Source: Aminobacter sp. AP02 (GTDB lineage: Bacteria > Pseudomonadota > Alphaproteobacteria > Rhizobiales > Rhizobiaceae). Taken from it: a stretch of DNA of 64,000 nt. Within the stretch, counting starts at the first letter, position 1. The number at the start of each line of letters is the position of its first letter. The translations under genes were made by a program, and so were the position numbers. Positions 1 to 9,779 of the stretch are shown piece after piece. The DNA lies in contig NZ_QGGX01000005.1 of the NCBI RefSeq assembly GCF_003148805.1, positions 62,001 through 126,000 of the forward strand. The letters are read 5' to 3'. Under the pieces are notes generated by a model. The model made no database searches. It was not told the DNA's origin and saw nothing but the letters and a program-made list of their open reading frames with translations.

Positions 1-818
1 CAGCAGAAGAACGGCTTGTTGGCTTTGGCGTTCTTGTCAATGAAGCTCATTGCGGCCCCGATGAACTCTTCGTCCACCGTTTCCATGCGCTTGATGTCGA
101 GCGGGCCCGTGTTCTCGATCTTCTGCTTGCCGACGCGGCCCCAGCGCGGGTCATCGGTCGCATCGTCGGTGTCGGTCGCAACGCACTTGAGTACTCCGCG
201 CGGCCCGAACTTTTCAAAGAACGCGGGGTCCTTGGGATAGTCCGGATTCTCAGGTTCTTCCTCGGCATTGAGATGGTAGAGATTGCCGAAGAACTCGTCG
301 AAGCCGTGGACGGTGGGCAGGAACTCGTTGCGGTCGCCGAGGTGGTTCTTGCCGAACTGGCCTGTGGTGTAGCCCTGGGGCTTCAGCAACTCGGCGAGCG
401 TCGGGTCCTTCTCGGACAACCCTTCCTTGGCCCCGGGGAGGCCGACCTTGAGCAAGCCCGTGCGGAAGCAGCTCTGTCCGGTGATGAACGCGGCACGTCC
501 GGCGGTGCAGGACTGCTGGGCGTAGAGGTCTGTGAAGATTGCGCCTTCCTTGGCGATGCGGTCGATGTTGGGCGTGCGGTAGCCCATCATGCCGCGATTG
601 TAGGCGCTGATGTTCCAATAGCCGATGTCGTCGCCGAAGATGACCAGGATATTGGGCTTCTTGCCCGCTGACTGGGCTTGAGCGGATTTGATCGGAGCGA
701 CCGATCCCAGGGCTGAGGCTGCCGCCAGCGAAACACCACTCAACAGCAGTTCGCGTCGCCCAATCGTAGGTCCAGTTTGCGGTGAAACGTGATTGTTGTC
801 ATCCGCATGTGTGGTCAT
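1..818 (-). CDS. Tat-exported type I sulfatase (arylsulfatase), C-terminus outside the window
   Basis: Hydrolyses sulfate esters, probably in the periplasm. Reading from an ATG at 818, the protein starts with a twin-arginine signal (GRRELLLSG, about residues 20-28) and an Ala-rich stretch ending near AQAQSAG. The sulfatase N-terminal domain follows: [12 protein letters not shown] supplies the metal-binding Asp pair (about 63-64), and [14 protein letters not shown] carries the formylglycine Cys at about 104. The signature is C-T-A-G-R, with Ala where most family members have Pro. An AAGGAG Shine-Dalgarno lies 6 bases before the ATG and decides the start. About 272 residues are visible and the 3' end is cut by the window. 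Cytosolic formylglycine conversion before Tat export would be expected. The substrate cannot be told. Confidence 0.9.
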   Translation of the reverse strand, partial: MTTHADDNNHVSPQTGPTIGRRELLLSGVSLAAASALGSVAPIKSAQAQSAGKKPNILVIFGDDIGYWNISAYNRGMMGYRTPNIDRIAKEGAIFTDLYAQQSCTAGRAAFITGQSCFRTGLLKVGLPGAKEGLSEKDPTLAELLKPQGYTTGQFGKNHLGDRNEFLPTVHGFDEFFGNLYHLNAEEEPENPDYPKDPAFFEKFGPRGVLKCVATDTDDATDDPRWGRVGKQKIENTGPLDIKRMETVDEEFIGAAMSFIDKNAKANKPFFC

Positions 819-1026
819 ACCGAGCTCCTTTTCTGGAATACTCTGCCAAATGGGATGGGGTATGATGATACTCCCGTCCGTGCGGATGCGCCAGCGCGAC
901 GGAGAGGCCCGAGCCGCCGCCAGCCGCCGGTTCCAGGGAACTCTATGGGCCGCCTCCACGCGAGAAGGGGCCTCGTGGTCCTGGCGATAGTGCCTGTTTG
1001 AGCCGAACCGTAATTCGCAAACAAAA

Positions 1027-1058
1027 AAAGCCCGGCAGGTGCGAACCTGCCGGGCTTT
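1027..1058 (-). terminator. Rho-independent terminator of the MFS gene
   Basis: A perfect 14-bp stem (AAAGCCCGGCAGGT / ACCTGCCGGGCTTT) with a 4-base loop lies 18 bases beyond the stop of the MFS gene. The T-run needed for termination is on the minus strand. Confidence 0.9.
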
Positions 1059-1076
1059 ATCGTCAGTGGGCCAGGA

Positions 1077-2963
1077 TCAGTCCTTGGCGTTGAGGTCGGT
1101 GCCGAGCGTGTCCTTGACGAACAGCGTGCCGATGATCAGCGTCATGGCGGCAATCGCGATCGGGTACCACAGGCCGTAGTAGATGTCGCCGGCCGCGGCA
1201 CTCATGGCGAATGCGGTTGCCGGAAGCAGGCCACCGAACCAGCCGTTGCCGATGTGGTAGGGCAGCGACATGCCGGTGTAGCGGATGCGGGTCGGGAACA
1301 TCTCGACCAGGATCGCGGCGATCGGGCCATACACCATCGTCACGTAGACGACGAGGATGAACAGGATGCCGATGACCATCGGCCAGTTGACCGCTGCCGG
1401 ATCGGCGACCATGGCAAAGCTGCCGCCGCCCGGGATGTTGAAGAAGCCGACTTCCGTCGCACCGGCCGCCTCTTCAGCGGTGACCAGCTTGTCCTTGATC
1501 GCCTGTTCGGTCGGAATAGTGGTCTTTTCGCCGGCGCGCAGAGCAGCAGCGTCAAGCTTCAGTTCCGGATTTGCAGCGATGAAGGCGTCGAGCTTCTGGT
1601 CGGCAACCTTCGCCGCGCCACGGACCAGCGGGTAGCCGGCGTCGTGAAGCGCGATGTTGACCGACTTGACGAAGGCCGCGTCGTTTGCCTTTGCGGCGTC
1701 GCCAGCGGCGATCGCATCGTAGGACGTGACCGTTTCGTTGCCGATCTTGACCGTTGCCGGGGTGCCCGGAGCGGCCGTGGTGACAACGTCATACGGAACC
1801 GAGTTCTTGGTCAGGAACGAAGTAGCGATATCGCACGAGGTGGTGAACTTCGCGGTGCCCACCGGGTTGAACTGGAACTTGCAGTCGCCAGGAGCGGCAG
1901 TGACGGTGGCGCGAACGTTCTGCTGCGCGGTGGCGAGTGCCGGGTTGGCGGCCCAGGTCAGCGCCTTGAACAGCGGGAAGTAGGTGACGATGGCAAGCGC
2001 GAGACCGGCCATGATGATCGGCTTGCGGCCGATCTTGTCGGACAGCCAGCCGAAGACGACGAAGAAGCCGGTGCCAAGGATCAGGGCGATCGCGATCATG
2101 ATGTTGACCGCCTGGCCGTCGACCTTGAGCACGTTCTGCAGGAAGAACAGGGCGTAGAACTGGCCCGAATACCAGACCACGGCCTGGCCGGCGGTGAGGC
2201 CGAACAGGGCGAGCAGCGCGATCTTGGCGTTCTTCCACTGGCCAAAGGCTTCCGTCAGCGGTGCCTTCGAACCCTTGCCCTCTTCCTTCATGCGCTGGAA
2301 GGTCGGCGATTCCGACAGCGACAGACGAATCCACACCGAAATGCCGAGCAGGACGAACGACAGCAGGAATGGCACGCGCCAGCCCCAGGCGGCGAAGGCT
2401 TCCTTGCCGAGCCAGCTCTGCACCAGCAGGATGACCACCAGCGACAGGAACAGGCCGAGCGTCGCGGTCGTCTGGATCCACGAAGTGTAGTAGCCGCGAC
2501 GATCGTCGGGGGCGTGCTCGGCGACATAGGTCGCTGCACCGCCATACTCACCGCCGAGCGCCAGGCCCTGCAGCATGCGCAGCACGATCAGGATGATCGG
2601 AGCGGCAATGCCGATGGAGGCCGAGCCGGGCAGCAGGCCGACCAGGAAGGTCGACAGGCCCATGATCAGGATGGTGACGAGGAAGGTGTATTTGCGGCCG
2701 ACGAGATCGCCGATGCGGCCGAACACCAGCGCGCCGAACGGACGCACCAGGAAGCCGGCGGCGAAGGCCAGGAGCGCGAAGATGTTGCGGGTGGCCTCAG
2801 GGTAAGAGGCAAAGAAGGTCGCGCCGATGAAGGCTGCGAGCGAACCGTAGAGGTAAAAATCGTACCATTCAAAAACGGTGCCGAGCGACGAAGCGAAGAT
2901 GACTTTCTTCTCTTCTCGCGTCATGCCGCGCCCGCGGGCGCCGGCGGTTGCCGAGATTGCCAT
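1077..2963 (-). CDS. MHS-family MFS transporter with large soluble insertion
   Basis: Inner-membrane proton symporter of the metabolite:H+ symporter type (ProP/ShiA/KgtP relatives). Family signs are the EWYDFYLYG motif in the first helix, the RIGDLVGRK loop, RMLQGLALGGEYGG in helix 4 and LSDKIGRK in the mid-protein repeat. At 628 residues it is well beyond the usual 430-450. The excess is a hydrophilic segment at about 341-525, inserted before the last helices, with two Cys at about 361 and 377 that could pair if the segment is periplasmic. GGGAGGAG lies 8 bases before the ATG at 2963; a second Met at residue 14 (MTREEKK) aligns better with shorter relatives and could be the true start. Substrate unknown, a dicarboxylate or similar organic acid being typical. 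Confidence 0.88.
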   Translation of the reverse strand: MAISATAGARGRGMTREEKKVIFASSLGTVFEWYDFYLYGSLAAFIGATFFASYPEATRNIFALLAFAAGFLVRPFGALVFGRIGDLVGRKYTFLVTILIMGLSTFLVGLLPGSASIGIAAPIILIVLRMLQGLALGGEYGGAATYVAEHAPDDRRGYYTSWIQTTATLGLFLSLVVILLVQSWLGKEAFAAWGWRVPFLLSFVLLGISVWIRLSLSESPTFQRMKEEGKGSKAPLTEAFGQWKNAKIALLALFGLTAGQAVVWYSGQFYALFFLQNVLKVDGQAVNIMIAIALILGTGFFVVFGWLSDKIGRKPIIMAGLALAIVTYFPLFKALTWAANPALATAQQNVRATVTAAPGDCKFQFNPVGTAKFTTSCDIATSFLTKNSVPYDVVTTAAPGTPATVKIGNETVTSYDAIAAGDAAKANDAAFVKSVNIALHDAGYPLVRGAAKVADQKLDAFIAANPELKLDAAALRAGEKTTIPTEQAIKDKLVTAEEAAGATEVGFFNIPGGGSFAMVADPAAVNWPMVIGILFILVVYVTMVYGPIAAILVEMFPTRIRYTGMSLPYHIGNGWFGGLLPATAFAMSAAAGDIYYGLWYPIAIAAMTLIIGTLFVKDTLGTDLNAKD

Positions 2964-3293
2964 AACTTGTCTCCTCCCAGAGTGCCGGCGGTAAGGGCCT
3001 GGAGACTGCGCTCCTGGAATCCGCCGAACCTAACGACGGTTGAAGTGATAGCGCCGGGAGGCGGGCGTTTTCCATCGCTGCTTTGGGATTATGACCTTAG
3101 TCGTAGAAGCAGACGCGAAGTTCTTGGGACCTTCTATGTTGCGCTGCAAACGACGATGCACGAGCATGCGGAGATGAAGTGGAAAGCGTGCCCGGTTCGG
3201 AGCTGGCAGACTATGTCCGCCTGTTGTGGAAAGTCCTGGAGGATGCTGCCCGGCGCCACGTTCTGCGCCGCCGGGCATTTCTACAAGATGGGC
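2964..3293. other. 330-bp intergenic region
   Basis: Between the MFS gene and the small RHH gene. No convincing coding frame. It should hold the MFS promoter on the minus strand, but I see no clear operator or terminator. Confidence 0.4.
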
Positions 3294-3464
3294 TCAAGCA
3301 GCCCGTTCTTCCTTTTCGACAAGATAGCCGCGGTCGCGCAGCCATCTGGCGATGATGATCTCCACCATCGATGACACCGAACGGTGGTCGTCCTTGGCCG
3401 CCTTGACGAGCGCTTCCTTGAGGTCGCGTTCGATGCGGAATCCGAGAGGATGAGTTTTAGACAT
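3294..3464 (-). CDS. small ribbon-helix-helix type protein (56 aa)
   Basis: Short protein reading MSKTHPLGFRIERDLKEAL followed by VSSMVEIIIARWLRDRGY. The pattern (FRI as the DNA-contacting strand, then two amphipathic helices) fits a CopG/Arc-type ribbon-helix-helix fold, which would bind DNA as a dimer. An AGGAA Shine-Dalgarno sits about 7 bases before the ATG at 3464. No toxin partner is adjacent, so it is not evidently an antitoxin; it may act alone as a repressor. The family call is from pattern recognition only, and the target is unknown. Confidence 0.6.
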   Translation of the reverse strand: MSKTHPLGFRIERDLKEALVKAAKDDHRSVSSMVEIIIARWLRDRGYLVEKEERAA

Positions 3465-3587
3465 GGTAATTCCTGAACTGTGCCGGGACGCTTGGTCCCG
3501 TGGGAGGATGACCGGGGAGTGCGACGAGCTTGCAACTGTGGTCGCGAATCGACCGGTCAGGCGGCGCAGGTGGGGCGCTTTGCGCCG

Positions 3588-3980
3588 TCAGACCTGGGCT
3601 GGGGGCGCGCGAGGCGCGCTTGTTCTGTCGCGCAGAAAGCTGAAAAGCGGATCGATTGCGGGCGACGAAATGTCGATTTCGGCAATGGGCAGGGAACGTA
3701 CGATGTGCGGCAAAGCGCTGTCGTCGCTGCCGTCGCCGTTGATTTCCGCCAACATGACGCACACGTCGCCGCAGGCAAATAGCGCCAGAGGTCCGTCACT
3801 GTCTTGATAAGCGGGCGCGGGTGCTGAAACCTGTACGACAGCGTCGCGTTCCAGCAGGTGTGGCTGGCTCGATGTGATCGAGCCCGCAAGCACAGCAAAC
3901 ACCGGCAACAGCAGGAAGAACAAGTGCGAGAGCAAACTTGTGCTCCTTCGCCCCTGCTGCTGCTGTCTAGGTTGATACAA
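3588..3980 (-). CDS. hypothetical single-pass membrane or secreted protein
   Basis: Family not recognised. The frame is open up to 4019, but the best start is TTG at 3980, which has an AGAGG about 6 bases upstream and gives 130 residues. A Gln/Arg-rich head (RQQQQGRR) is followed by one hydrophobic stretch (HLFFLLLPVFAVLAG), so it is an N-terminally anchored or signal-bearing protein. The rest is a soluble domain with a CGDVC pair and an acidic NGDGSDD segment, ending in a Pro/Ala tail. Composition and third-position GC look coding. It lies alone, upstream of the RHH gene on the same strand with a 123-bp gap. Confidence 0.5.
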   Translation of the reverse strand: MYQPRQQQQGRRSTSLLSHLFFLLLPVFAVLAGSITSSQPHLLERDAVVQVSAPAPAYQDSDGPLALFACGDVCVMLAEINGDGSDDSALPHIVRSLPIAEIDISSPAIDPLFSFLRDRTSAPRAPPAQV

Positions 3981-4156
3981 TTGCTGCCTCTGGATGCCTA
4001 TGCATACCTCCGCCGGCAACGGCGGATATATTTGCGTTAGATTAACAGAGTTCGGACCGAAACGGCAATATGCAAATGTATAACACCGTATGAGATTCAG
4101 AGATTCCTGTCGTTAGCGCGTTCTGGTCCCCAGGGGGATGGGCCTCGCTGCCGAAG

Positions 4157-4182
4157 AAAAACCCGGCTATCGCCGGGTTTTT
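4157..4182 (-). terminator. Terminator of aspartate aminotransferase gene
   Basis: Perfect 11-bp stem AAAAACCCGGC / GCCGGGTTTTT with a 4-base loop, 24 bases beyond the stop at 4206. A- and T-runs on both sides would let it work in both directions. Confidence 0.9.
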
Positions 4183-4205
4183 CGGTTCGTTTCAAATGTC
4201 CGCGT

Positions 4206-5709
<1,504 letters not shown>

Positions 5710-6678
5710 ATGTTCGGTGAGATTTTGGCGGAGCAATTTCGCCAGCATTCCGGAATAGGACGGACCGTGTCGAAGAGCATCGGGCTCGCCCATATCATCC
5801 GGCACGACGACGGATCTGTGTCCGGCGTTTGGGGCGTTCATGCCCTGCGCAGCGCATTTCAGCCGATCTACGCGTTTCATTCCGGCAAGTTGACCGTCAG
5901 CGCCTTCGAGGGGCTGATCAGGCCGTTTCGCGGTGCCGACCCTGTGCCGCCAGGTATTTTTTTCGGCGCGGTGGACCAGGCCGAACGGTTGAAAGTCGAG
6001 ACGTTGACGCGGAACTTGCATCTGCTCAACGCCGCGACGTTCCTGCCCAAACAAGCGTCGATCTTCATCAACTTCGATCCTTCGGTGTTCCTGGACCGCT
6101 CGATCTCGGAGCGCGCGTTGCGGGACATGCGCAAGGTGCTCAATGAAACAGGCATCGATCCGCGACGCATCGTGTGCGAGGTGACCGAAAAGAAACCCGC
6201 TTCCGAAGAAGCCCTGTTCGATTTCGTGGGGGTGCTCAAGGCGAACGGTTTTCGCATCGCGGTCGACGATTTCGGCTCCGACGAATCCGACATCAAGCGG
6301 ATCCGCGACATCAAGCCCGACATCGTCAAATTCGACGCCCACTGGATCAGCCGCCTCATGGAATCAGGCGCCGGCTTCGCTCTGCTCAAGGAGATGGTGA
6401 CCAAGTTCGAGGACAAGGGCATCCGCACCGTCTTCGAGGGGCTGGAGGAGAGCTGGCAGTTGCAGCTCGCCGAGCGTTCCGGCGCCTCGATGGTGCAGGG
6501 CTATGTCCTGGCGTTGCCGGAAATCGTGCCGGCCAATTTTTCTCTTTTCGAGCCGGTGGCTGCTGAAGCCGCCGGGCAGAACGTGGCGCGTCCGGCGGTG
6601 ACCGGAAACGCCGAAACGGCGCCGGTTCGGGCGCCGAGATCAAGCCGAAACTTCGGCAAGAGGACATTGCATGACTGA
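5710..6678 (+). CDS. diverged EAL-domain protein 1
   Basis: EAL-domain protein, the family that hydrolyses or senses cyclic di-GMP. No GGDEF or membrane domain; 322 residues, with the EAL fold at about 45-275. Key sites are mostly kept but altered: AFEGLIRP for EALLR (E67), Asn in FINFDPS (N121), Glu in CEVTE (E157/E160), the Asp pair in VDDFGSDESD (D186-D187) where DDFGTG is usual, Lys in IVKFD (K207), FEGLE (E243) and a QGYVLALP end. Activity is possible but uncertain. It overlaps the next gene by 8 bases. The ATG at 5710 has a weak ribosome site; a GTG 57 bases downstream is an alternative. Confidence 0.85.
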   Translation: MFGEILAEQFRQHSGIGRTVSKSIGLAHIIRHDDGSVSGVWGVHALRSAFQPIYAFHSGKLTVSAFEGLIRPFRGADPVPPGIFFGAVDQAERLKVETLTRNLHLLNAATFLPKQASIFINFDPSVFLDRSISERALRDMRKVLNETGIDPRRIVCEVTEKKPASEEALFDFVGVLKANGFRIAVDDFGSDESDIKRIRDIKPDIVKFDAHWISRLMESGAGFALLKEMVTKFEDKGIRTVFEGLEESWQLQLAERSGASMVQGYVLALPEIVPANFSLFEPVAAEAAGQNVARPAVTGNAETAPVRAPRSSRNFGKRTLHD

Positions 6679-7507
6679 CGAGTTTTTCGGGTTTGGTGCG
6701 TTGCCCCAGGATTTGGCAGCAAAGATCGTTGCCGATGAGATTGGGTTGGAATTTGGCGTGCATGGCGATTTCCGCCTGCGCTGCGCCATCCAGCCGATCT
6801 TCCGGCATGAAGACGGACGCCTGACGCCCGTTGCCGTCGACGGGCAGGTCGTGCCGTATCGCAAGGGGCAGCCCGTGGCGATGGCGGACTTCCTGGCTGA
6901 GGTCGCAGCTGAAGACCGCGCGATCGTTGCGCGCATCTGCGAAGTGCTGCCCCTGGCCAACGTCCACAACATTGGCCTTGAGGGTGTTGCCCTGCTGTTC
7001 AAGCATGAAACCCACGGCGGCGCGTCATCGCTGGAGGATCTGAGCTTCATGGTGCGGCGTCTTGCCGACGAAGGTTTCGAGGCATCGCACCTGATCTGCG
7101 AGATCGATGGCGATGAAAACCTTGCTTGCGTGCTGCGCGCGATCGGTATGCGTGTGGCCCTTGGTCATCATGGGGCAGGGCAGCCTGACGGCGATGCGGT
7201 CAAGCGCGTGATGCCCGAGATCGTTCGGCTTGATCGTGCCTCGTTCGAACGCTTTTGTGCGGACACGTCGACGGGGCGCCTGCTGCGCCCGGTGGTTTCC
7301 GTGCTCAAGGCGCAAGGCGCCGAGCTGCTCGTCGAGGGTATCGACAGCGAAGACCGTCTTGAAATCGCGCTCGGCGCGGGCGTCGACCTGTTCCAGGGCA
7401 ACCTGCTCGAACCGGCGATGCTCGTCGGCAGCGTCTTTGCCGACGGACCGCGCGAGACGTCGCAATACCGCCGTGGTGAGTGCGTCGTCGTTCCGCTGTT
7501 CGGGTGA
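6671..7507 (+). CDS. degenerate EAL-domain protein 2, probably catalytically dead
   Basis: Second EAL-like protein (278 residues), translationally coupled to the first by an ATGA-type overlap. The fold is recognisable (AIQPIFRHEDGRL, LICEID, IVRLD, LLVEGID, FQGNLLEPA), but the motifs are broken. The EALLR position reads VAVDGQV, and the catalytic DDFGTG reads GHHGAG (about 165-170), so both metal-binding Asp are gone; the usual Lys is Arg186. It should therefore not hydrolyse cyclic di-GMP. It may bind it, or act as a partner of protein 1, with which it is presumably co-expressed. Confidence 0.8.
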   Translation: MTDEFFGFGALPQDLAAKIVADEIGLEFGVHGDFRLRCAIQPIFRHEDGRLTPVAVDGQVVPYRKGQPVAMADFLAEVAAEDRAIVARICEVLPLANVHNIGLEGVALLFKHETHGGASSLEDLSFMVRRLADEGFEASHLICEIDGDENLACVLRAIGMRVALGHHGAGQPDGDAVKRVMPEIVRLDRASFERFCADTSTGRLLRPVVSVLKAQGAELLVEGIDSEDRLEIALGAGVDLFQGNLLEPAMLVGSVFADGPRETSQYRRGECVVVPLFG

Positions 7508-7510
7508 GCT

Positions 7511-7545
7511 CTAGCGAAGCATCACCAAAGCTGATGTTTCGCTAG
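7511..7545. repeat. Inverted repeat after the EAL operon
   Basis: Near-perfect palindrome: CTAGCGAAGCATCA pairs with TGATGTTTCGCTAG around a 7-base loop, directly after the second EAL gene. No T-run follows, so it is either an RNA-stabilising hairpin or a weak terminator. Confidence 0.6.
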
Positions 7546-7610
7546 AAAATAATTCGCTGGATCGACAATCCGCCGCAACGATAATCGCGCTCGGGCAAAG
7601 GACGAGTGCG

Positions 7611-8222
7611 ATGATCACGATCTATGGGATGACCGACAGCGGCAACTGCTACAAGCCGCGCCTGCTGATGGCCAAGCTTGGCCGGCCCTTCAAGCATGTC
7701 GAAACCAGCTCGCGCGACGGCACAACGCGTTCAACAGCCTATCTCGCCAAAAACGCCAACGGCAAGGTGCCGCTGCTCGAGCTCGAGGATGGCCGCTTTC
7801 TCGCTGAATCCAATGCGATCTTGTTGTATCTTGCAGAGGGCACGCGGCTTTTGCCGACCGACGCCTATGAACGGGCGCTGGTCTATCAGTGGTTGTTCTT
7901 CGAGCAGTATAGCCACGAGCCCTACATCGCCGTGCGCCGCTCGTTGATGACCTATCCAGAGCGTGCCGTACTGGCCACGCCTGAGCGGCTGGCCTCGCTT
8001 CTGGAGAGCGGCAACAGGGCGCTCGGGGTGATGGAAGCGCAGCTTCGAAAGACACCATTTCTGGCCGGCGATGCAATGAGCGTCGCCGATATCGCGCTGT
8101 ACGCCTATACCCAGGATGCCAGTGTCGGCGGTTACGACCTTGGTGTGTTGCCGGCGGTGAGGGCCTGGCTGGCTCGCATCGAGGCCGATCAGGGCCATGT
8201 GCCGATGGCCTGGCTGCCTTGA
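7611..8222 (+). CDS. glutathione S-transferase family protein
   Basis: Cytosolic glutathione transferase-like protein of 203 residues. The thioredoxin-fold N-terminal domain (MITIYGMTDSGNCYKPRL) includes the GKVPLLELEDGRFLAES segment, with the glutathione-binding cis-Pro and an Glu-Ser pair. The helical C-terminal domain has the LAGDAMSVADIALYAYT N-cap motif. The first-helix DSGNCYK suggests Ser or Cys chemistry, but the class cannot be settled by eye. AAGGA lies about 11 bases before the ATG. A terminator follows, so it is monocistronic. Confidence 0.88.
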   Translation: MITIYGMTDSGNCYKPRLLMAKLGRPFKHVETSSRDGTTRSTAYLAKNANGKVPLLELEDGRFLAESNAILLYLAEGTRLLPTDAYERALVYQWLFFEQYSHEPYIAVRRSLMTYPERAVLATPERLASLLESGNRALGVMEAQLRKTPFLAGDAMSVADIALYAYTQDASVGGYDLGVLPAVRAWLARIEADQGHVPMAWLP

Positions 8223-8241
8223 CAGTCGTGCCTGACAACGA

Positions 8242-8279
8242 GAAAGGCCCGACGGTCGCTTCGATCTCGGGCCTTTTTC
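8242..8279 (+). terminator. Terminator of the GST gene
   Basis: AAAGGCCCGA pairs with TCGGGCCTTT across a 12-base loop and is followed by a T-run on the plus strand, 20 bases after the GST stop. Confidence 0.85.
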
Positions 8280-8329
8280 ATTTGTGGGCGAACCATGGTC
8301 ACAGTGAACTTCAGTTCGGAAAAAGAAAA

Positions 8330-8350
8330 AGGCGGGGTGTAACCCCGCCT
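8330..8350 (-). terminator. Terminator downstream of cspA
   Basis: Perfect 9-bp stem AGGCGGGGT / ACCCCGCCT with a 3-base loop. On the minus strand it is followed by CTTTTTCTTTTTCC. It lies about 160 bases past the cspA stop, giving that mRNA a long 3' tail. Confidence 0.85.
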
Positions 8351-8481
8351 TCCGCTGTCAGCAGCTGATCCTGGTTCCTTCGATCCGAGGCTCACGGCAA
8401 TCTGCCGCATCGTCCTTCAGGTCGTGGATCCGGCACGCTTGTCGCGCGGCCGCCAGTACATCCGTGACTTGCAACGCAATT

Positions 8482-8495
8482 GGAGCTTTCGCTCC
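8482..8495 (-). other. Small GNRA hairpin in the cspA 3' UTR
   Basis: On the minus strand GGAGC-GAAA-GCTCC forms a perfect 5-bp stem capped by a GAAA tetraloop, about 14 bases after the cspA stop. Role unknown. Confidence 0.5.
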
Positions 8496-8508
8496 CGCGC
8501 GCCTTAAA

Positions 8509-8718
8509 TCAGACTGCCTTCAGAGCTCCAGCAGACGAGCGGCCCGTACGACGGTCCTGCTCGATCTCGAAGCTAACCTTCTGGCCATCGGCCAGCGAGC
8601 CCATGCCCGAACGCTCGACAGCGGAGATGTGGACGAACACGTCCGCACCACCTGCGTCTGGCTGAATGAAGCCGAAGCCCTTGGTTGCGTTAAACCACTT
8701 AACGGTGCCAGTTGCCAT
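8509..8718 (-). CDS. cspA: cold shock protein (CspA family)
   Basis: Single-stranded nucleic-acid binding OB-fold protein of 69 residues, an RNA chaperone. [18 protein letters not shown] contains RNP1 (KGFGFI) and [13 protein letters not shown] contains RNP2 (VFVHI). The C-terminal half ([17 protein letters not shown]) has the usual alphaproteobacterial form. Single gene, with a long non-coding leader upstream (8719-9002, shared with the divergent secreted-protein gene) and a distant terminator. Cold induction through the leader is typical of the family but not shown here. Confidence 0.95.
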   Translation of the reverse strand: MATGTVKWFNATKGFGFIQPDAGGADVFVHISAVERSGMGSLADGQKVSFEIEQDRRTGRSSAGALKAV

Positions 8719-9002
8719 TGCGATAATCCTTGTCGTCTGCAGTTGGTCTTGATCAAGCTAAAATGCCAGACCTGTTGTATCGAAATTTTGGAGATAGACG
8801 TCTGCAAACGCGAGAGTGTCGCGGGGCACGGATCTGTCGGCCGAAATATCAACGAAGCGGATATAGGGGCAATCCTCTTCGAATGCAAGCCTGTACAAAT
8901 TTGCGTGTGTCGAACCTTGGCAGTTGGCGTGCAATTTTAGCGCGTGTCGGGTACTATTGCGCATGGCATTGGCGTGCCTGCCTGGTGTTTTGGGAGGTTG
9001 TC

Positions 9003-9305
9003 ATGAGAACCATCTTGCTTGCCGCGTGCCTGACGCTGCTTGCGGCCGAAGCGCAGGCGGAATCACGCTACAACACCACCAGCATGAGCTGCGCCCGCTT
9101 GCAGCAGACTGTTCGCAGCGATGGCGCGGCAATCCTGCGCTGGGTGTCGCCAACTTCAGGCGTCCAGCGCTACGATCGCTTCGTGCGAGATGACTCGTTC
9201 TGCCAGGTGGCGTTTGAAACCAAGCTCACCACCGTGCCGGCTGCCGACACAAAGTCCTGCAGGGTTTACAACTGCAAGCCAGTGCAGCGCTTCTTCGACA
9301 GGTGA
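9003..9305 (+). CDS. small secreted Cys-containing protein, tandem copy 1
   Basis: Unrecognised 100-residue exported protein. Signal peptide MRTILLAACLTLLAAEAQA, then a mature part with four Cys (SMSCARLQQTV, DDSFCQ, TKSCRVYNCKP) that could form two disulfides. GGGAGG 5 bases before the ATG at 9003 fixes the start; longer open frames upstream lack such a site. The gene at 9455 is a clear paralogue with the same signal, the same TSMSCA...GAAI..W and GVQRYDR.VRDDSFC blocks, and the same GGGAGGT leader. Periplasmic location is inferred. Confidence 0.75.
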   Translation: MRTILLAACLTLLAAEAQAESRYNTTSMSCARLQQTVRSDGAAILRWVSPTSGVQRYDRFVRDDSFCQVAFETKLTTVPAADTKSCRVYNCKPVQRFFDR

Positions 9306-9454
9306 CGCTGGCCGACCAGGATTTTTTTGTGCTTCCGATCCGTTTATCAAAACAGGATGCGCAACGAGTCGAGATTGTCGGGGGCAACTCTGGCGAGAGA
9401 AAAGCGTTACATCGTTTAGCGACGGCTCCGCTGCCACAGCTTTGGGAGGTCATC

Positions 9455-9778
9455 ATGAAAACCGTTCTGCTTGCCGTATGCCTGACGATGCTTGCGGCCG
9501 AAGCGCTGGCGCAATCACGCTACATCACGACGAGCATGAGTTGCGCTCAAACCCGCAACACGGTGGTAAGTCGGGGCGCGGCTATCCTGCAGTGGCGGTC
9601 GGTGACGTCGGGCGTGCAGCGTTATGACCGCTATGTCAGGGACGACAGCTTTTGCCCGACCGGCCAGTATGCCGAGCGGGCCTGGGTGCCTACCGCCGAT
9701 ACGAAGTCCTGCCCGGTCTACAAGTGCAAGCAAATCGAAAACGACGACTTCTTCCTCTTCAGGCGCCGGATACACTGA
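9455..9778 (+). CDS. small secreted Cys-containing protein, tandem copy 2
   Basis: Paralogue of the gene at 9003, 107 residues. Signal peptide MKTVLLAVCLTMLAAEALA, then TTSMSCAQTRNTVVSRGAAI, SGVQRYDRYVRDDSFC and TKSCPVYKCKQ, keeping all four Cys. The copies diverge mainly in the middle (a PTGQYAERAW segment replaces VAFETKLT) and at the C-terminus, where this one ends in a basic FFLFRRRIH tail. The Shine-Dalgarno context is the same (TTTGGGAGGT). The 149-bp gap between the copies argues for local duplication. Function unknown. Confidence 0.75.
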   Translation: MKTVLLAVCLTMLAAEALAQSRYITTSMSCAQTRNTVVSRGAAILQWRSVTSGVQRYDRYVRDDSFCPTGQYAERAWVPTADTKSCPVYKCKQIENDDFFLFRRRIH

Positions 9779-9779
9779 G

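Noticed and set aside
8359-8480. Short frame (QVTDVLAAARQACRIHDLKD...) between cspA and its terminator
   Set aside because: It ends just before the terminator, but there is no ribosome site and the only start is TTG. Likely part of the cspA 3' tail.
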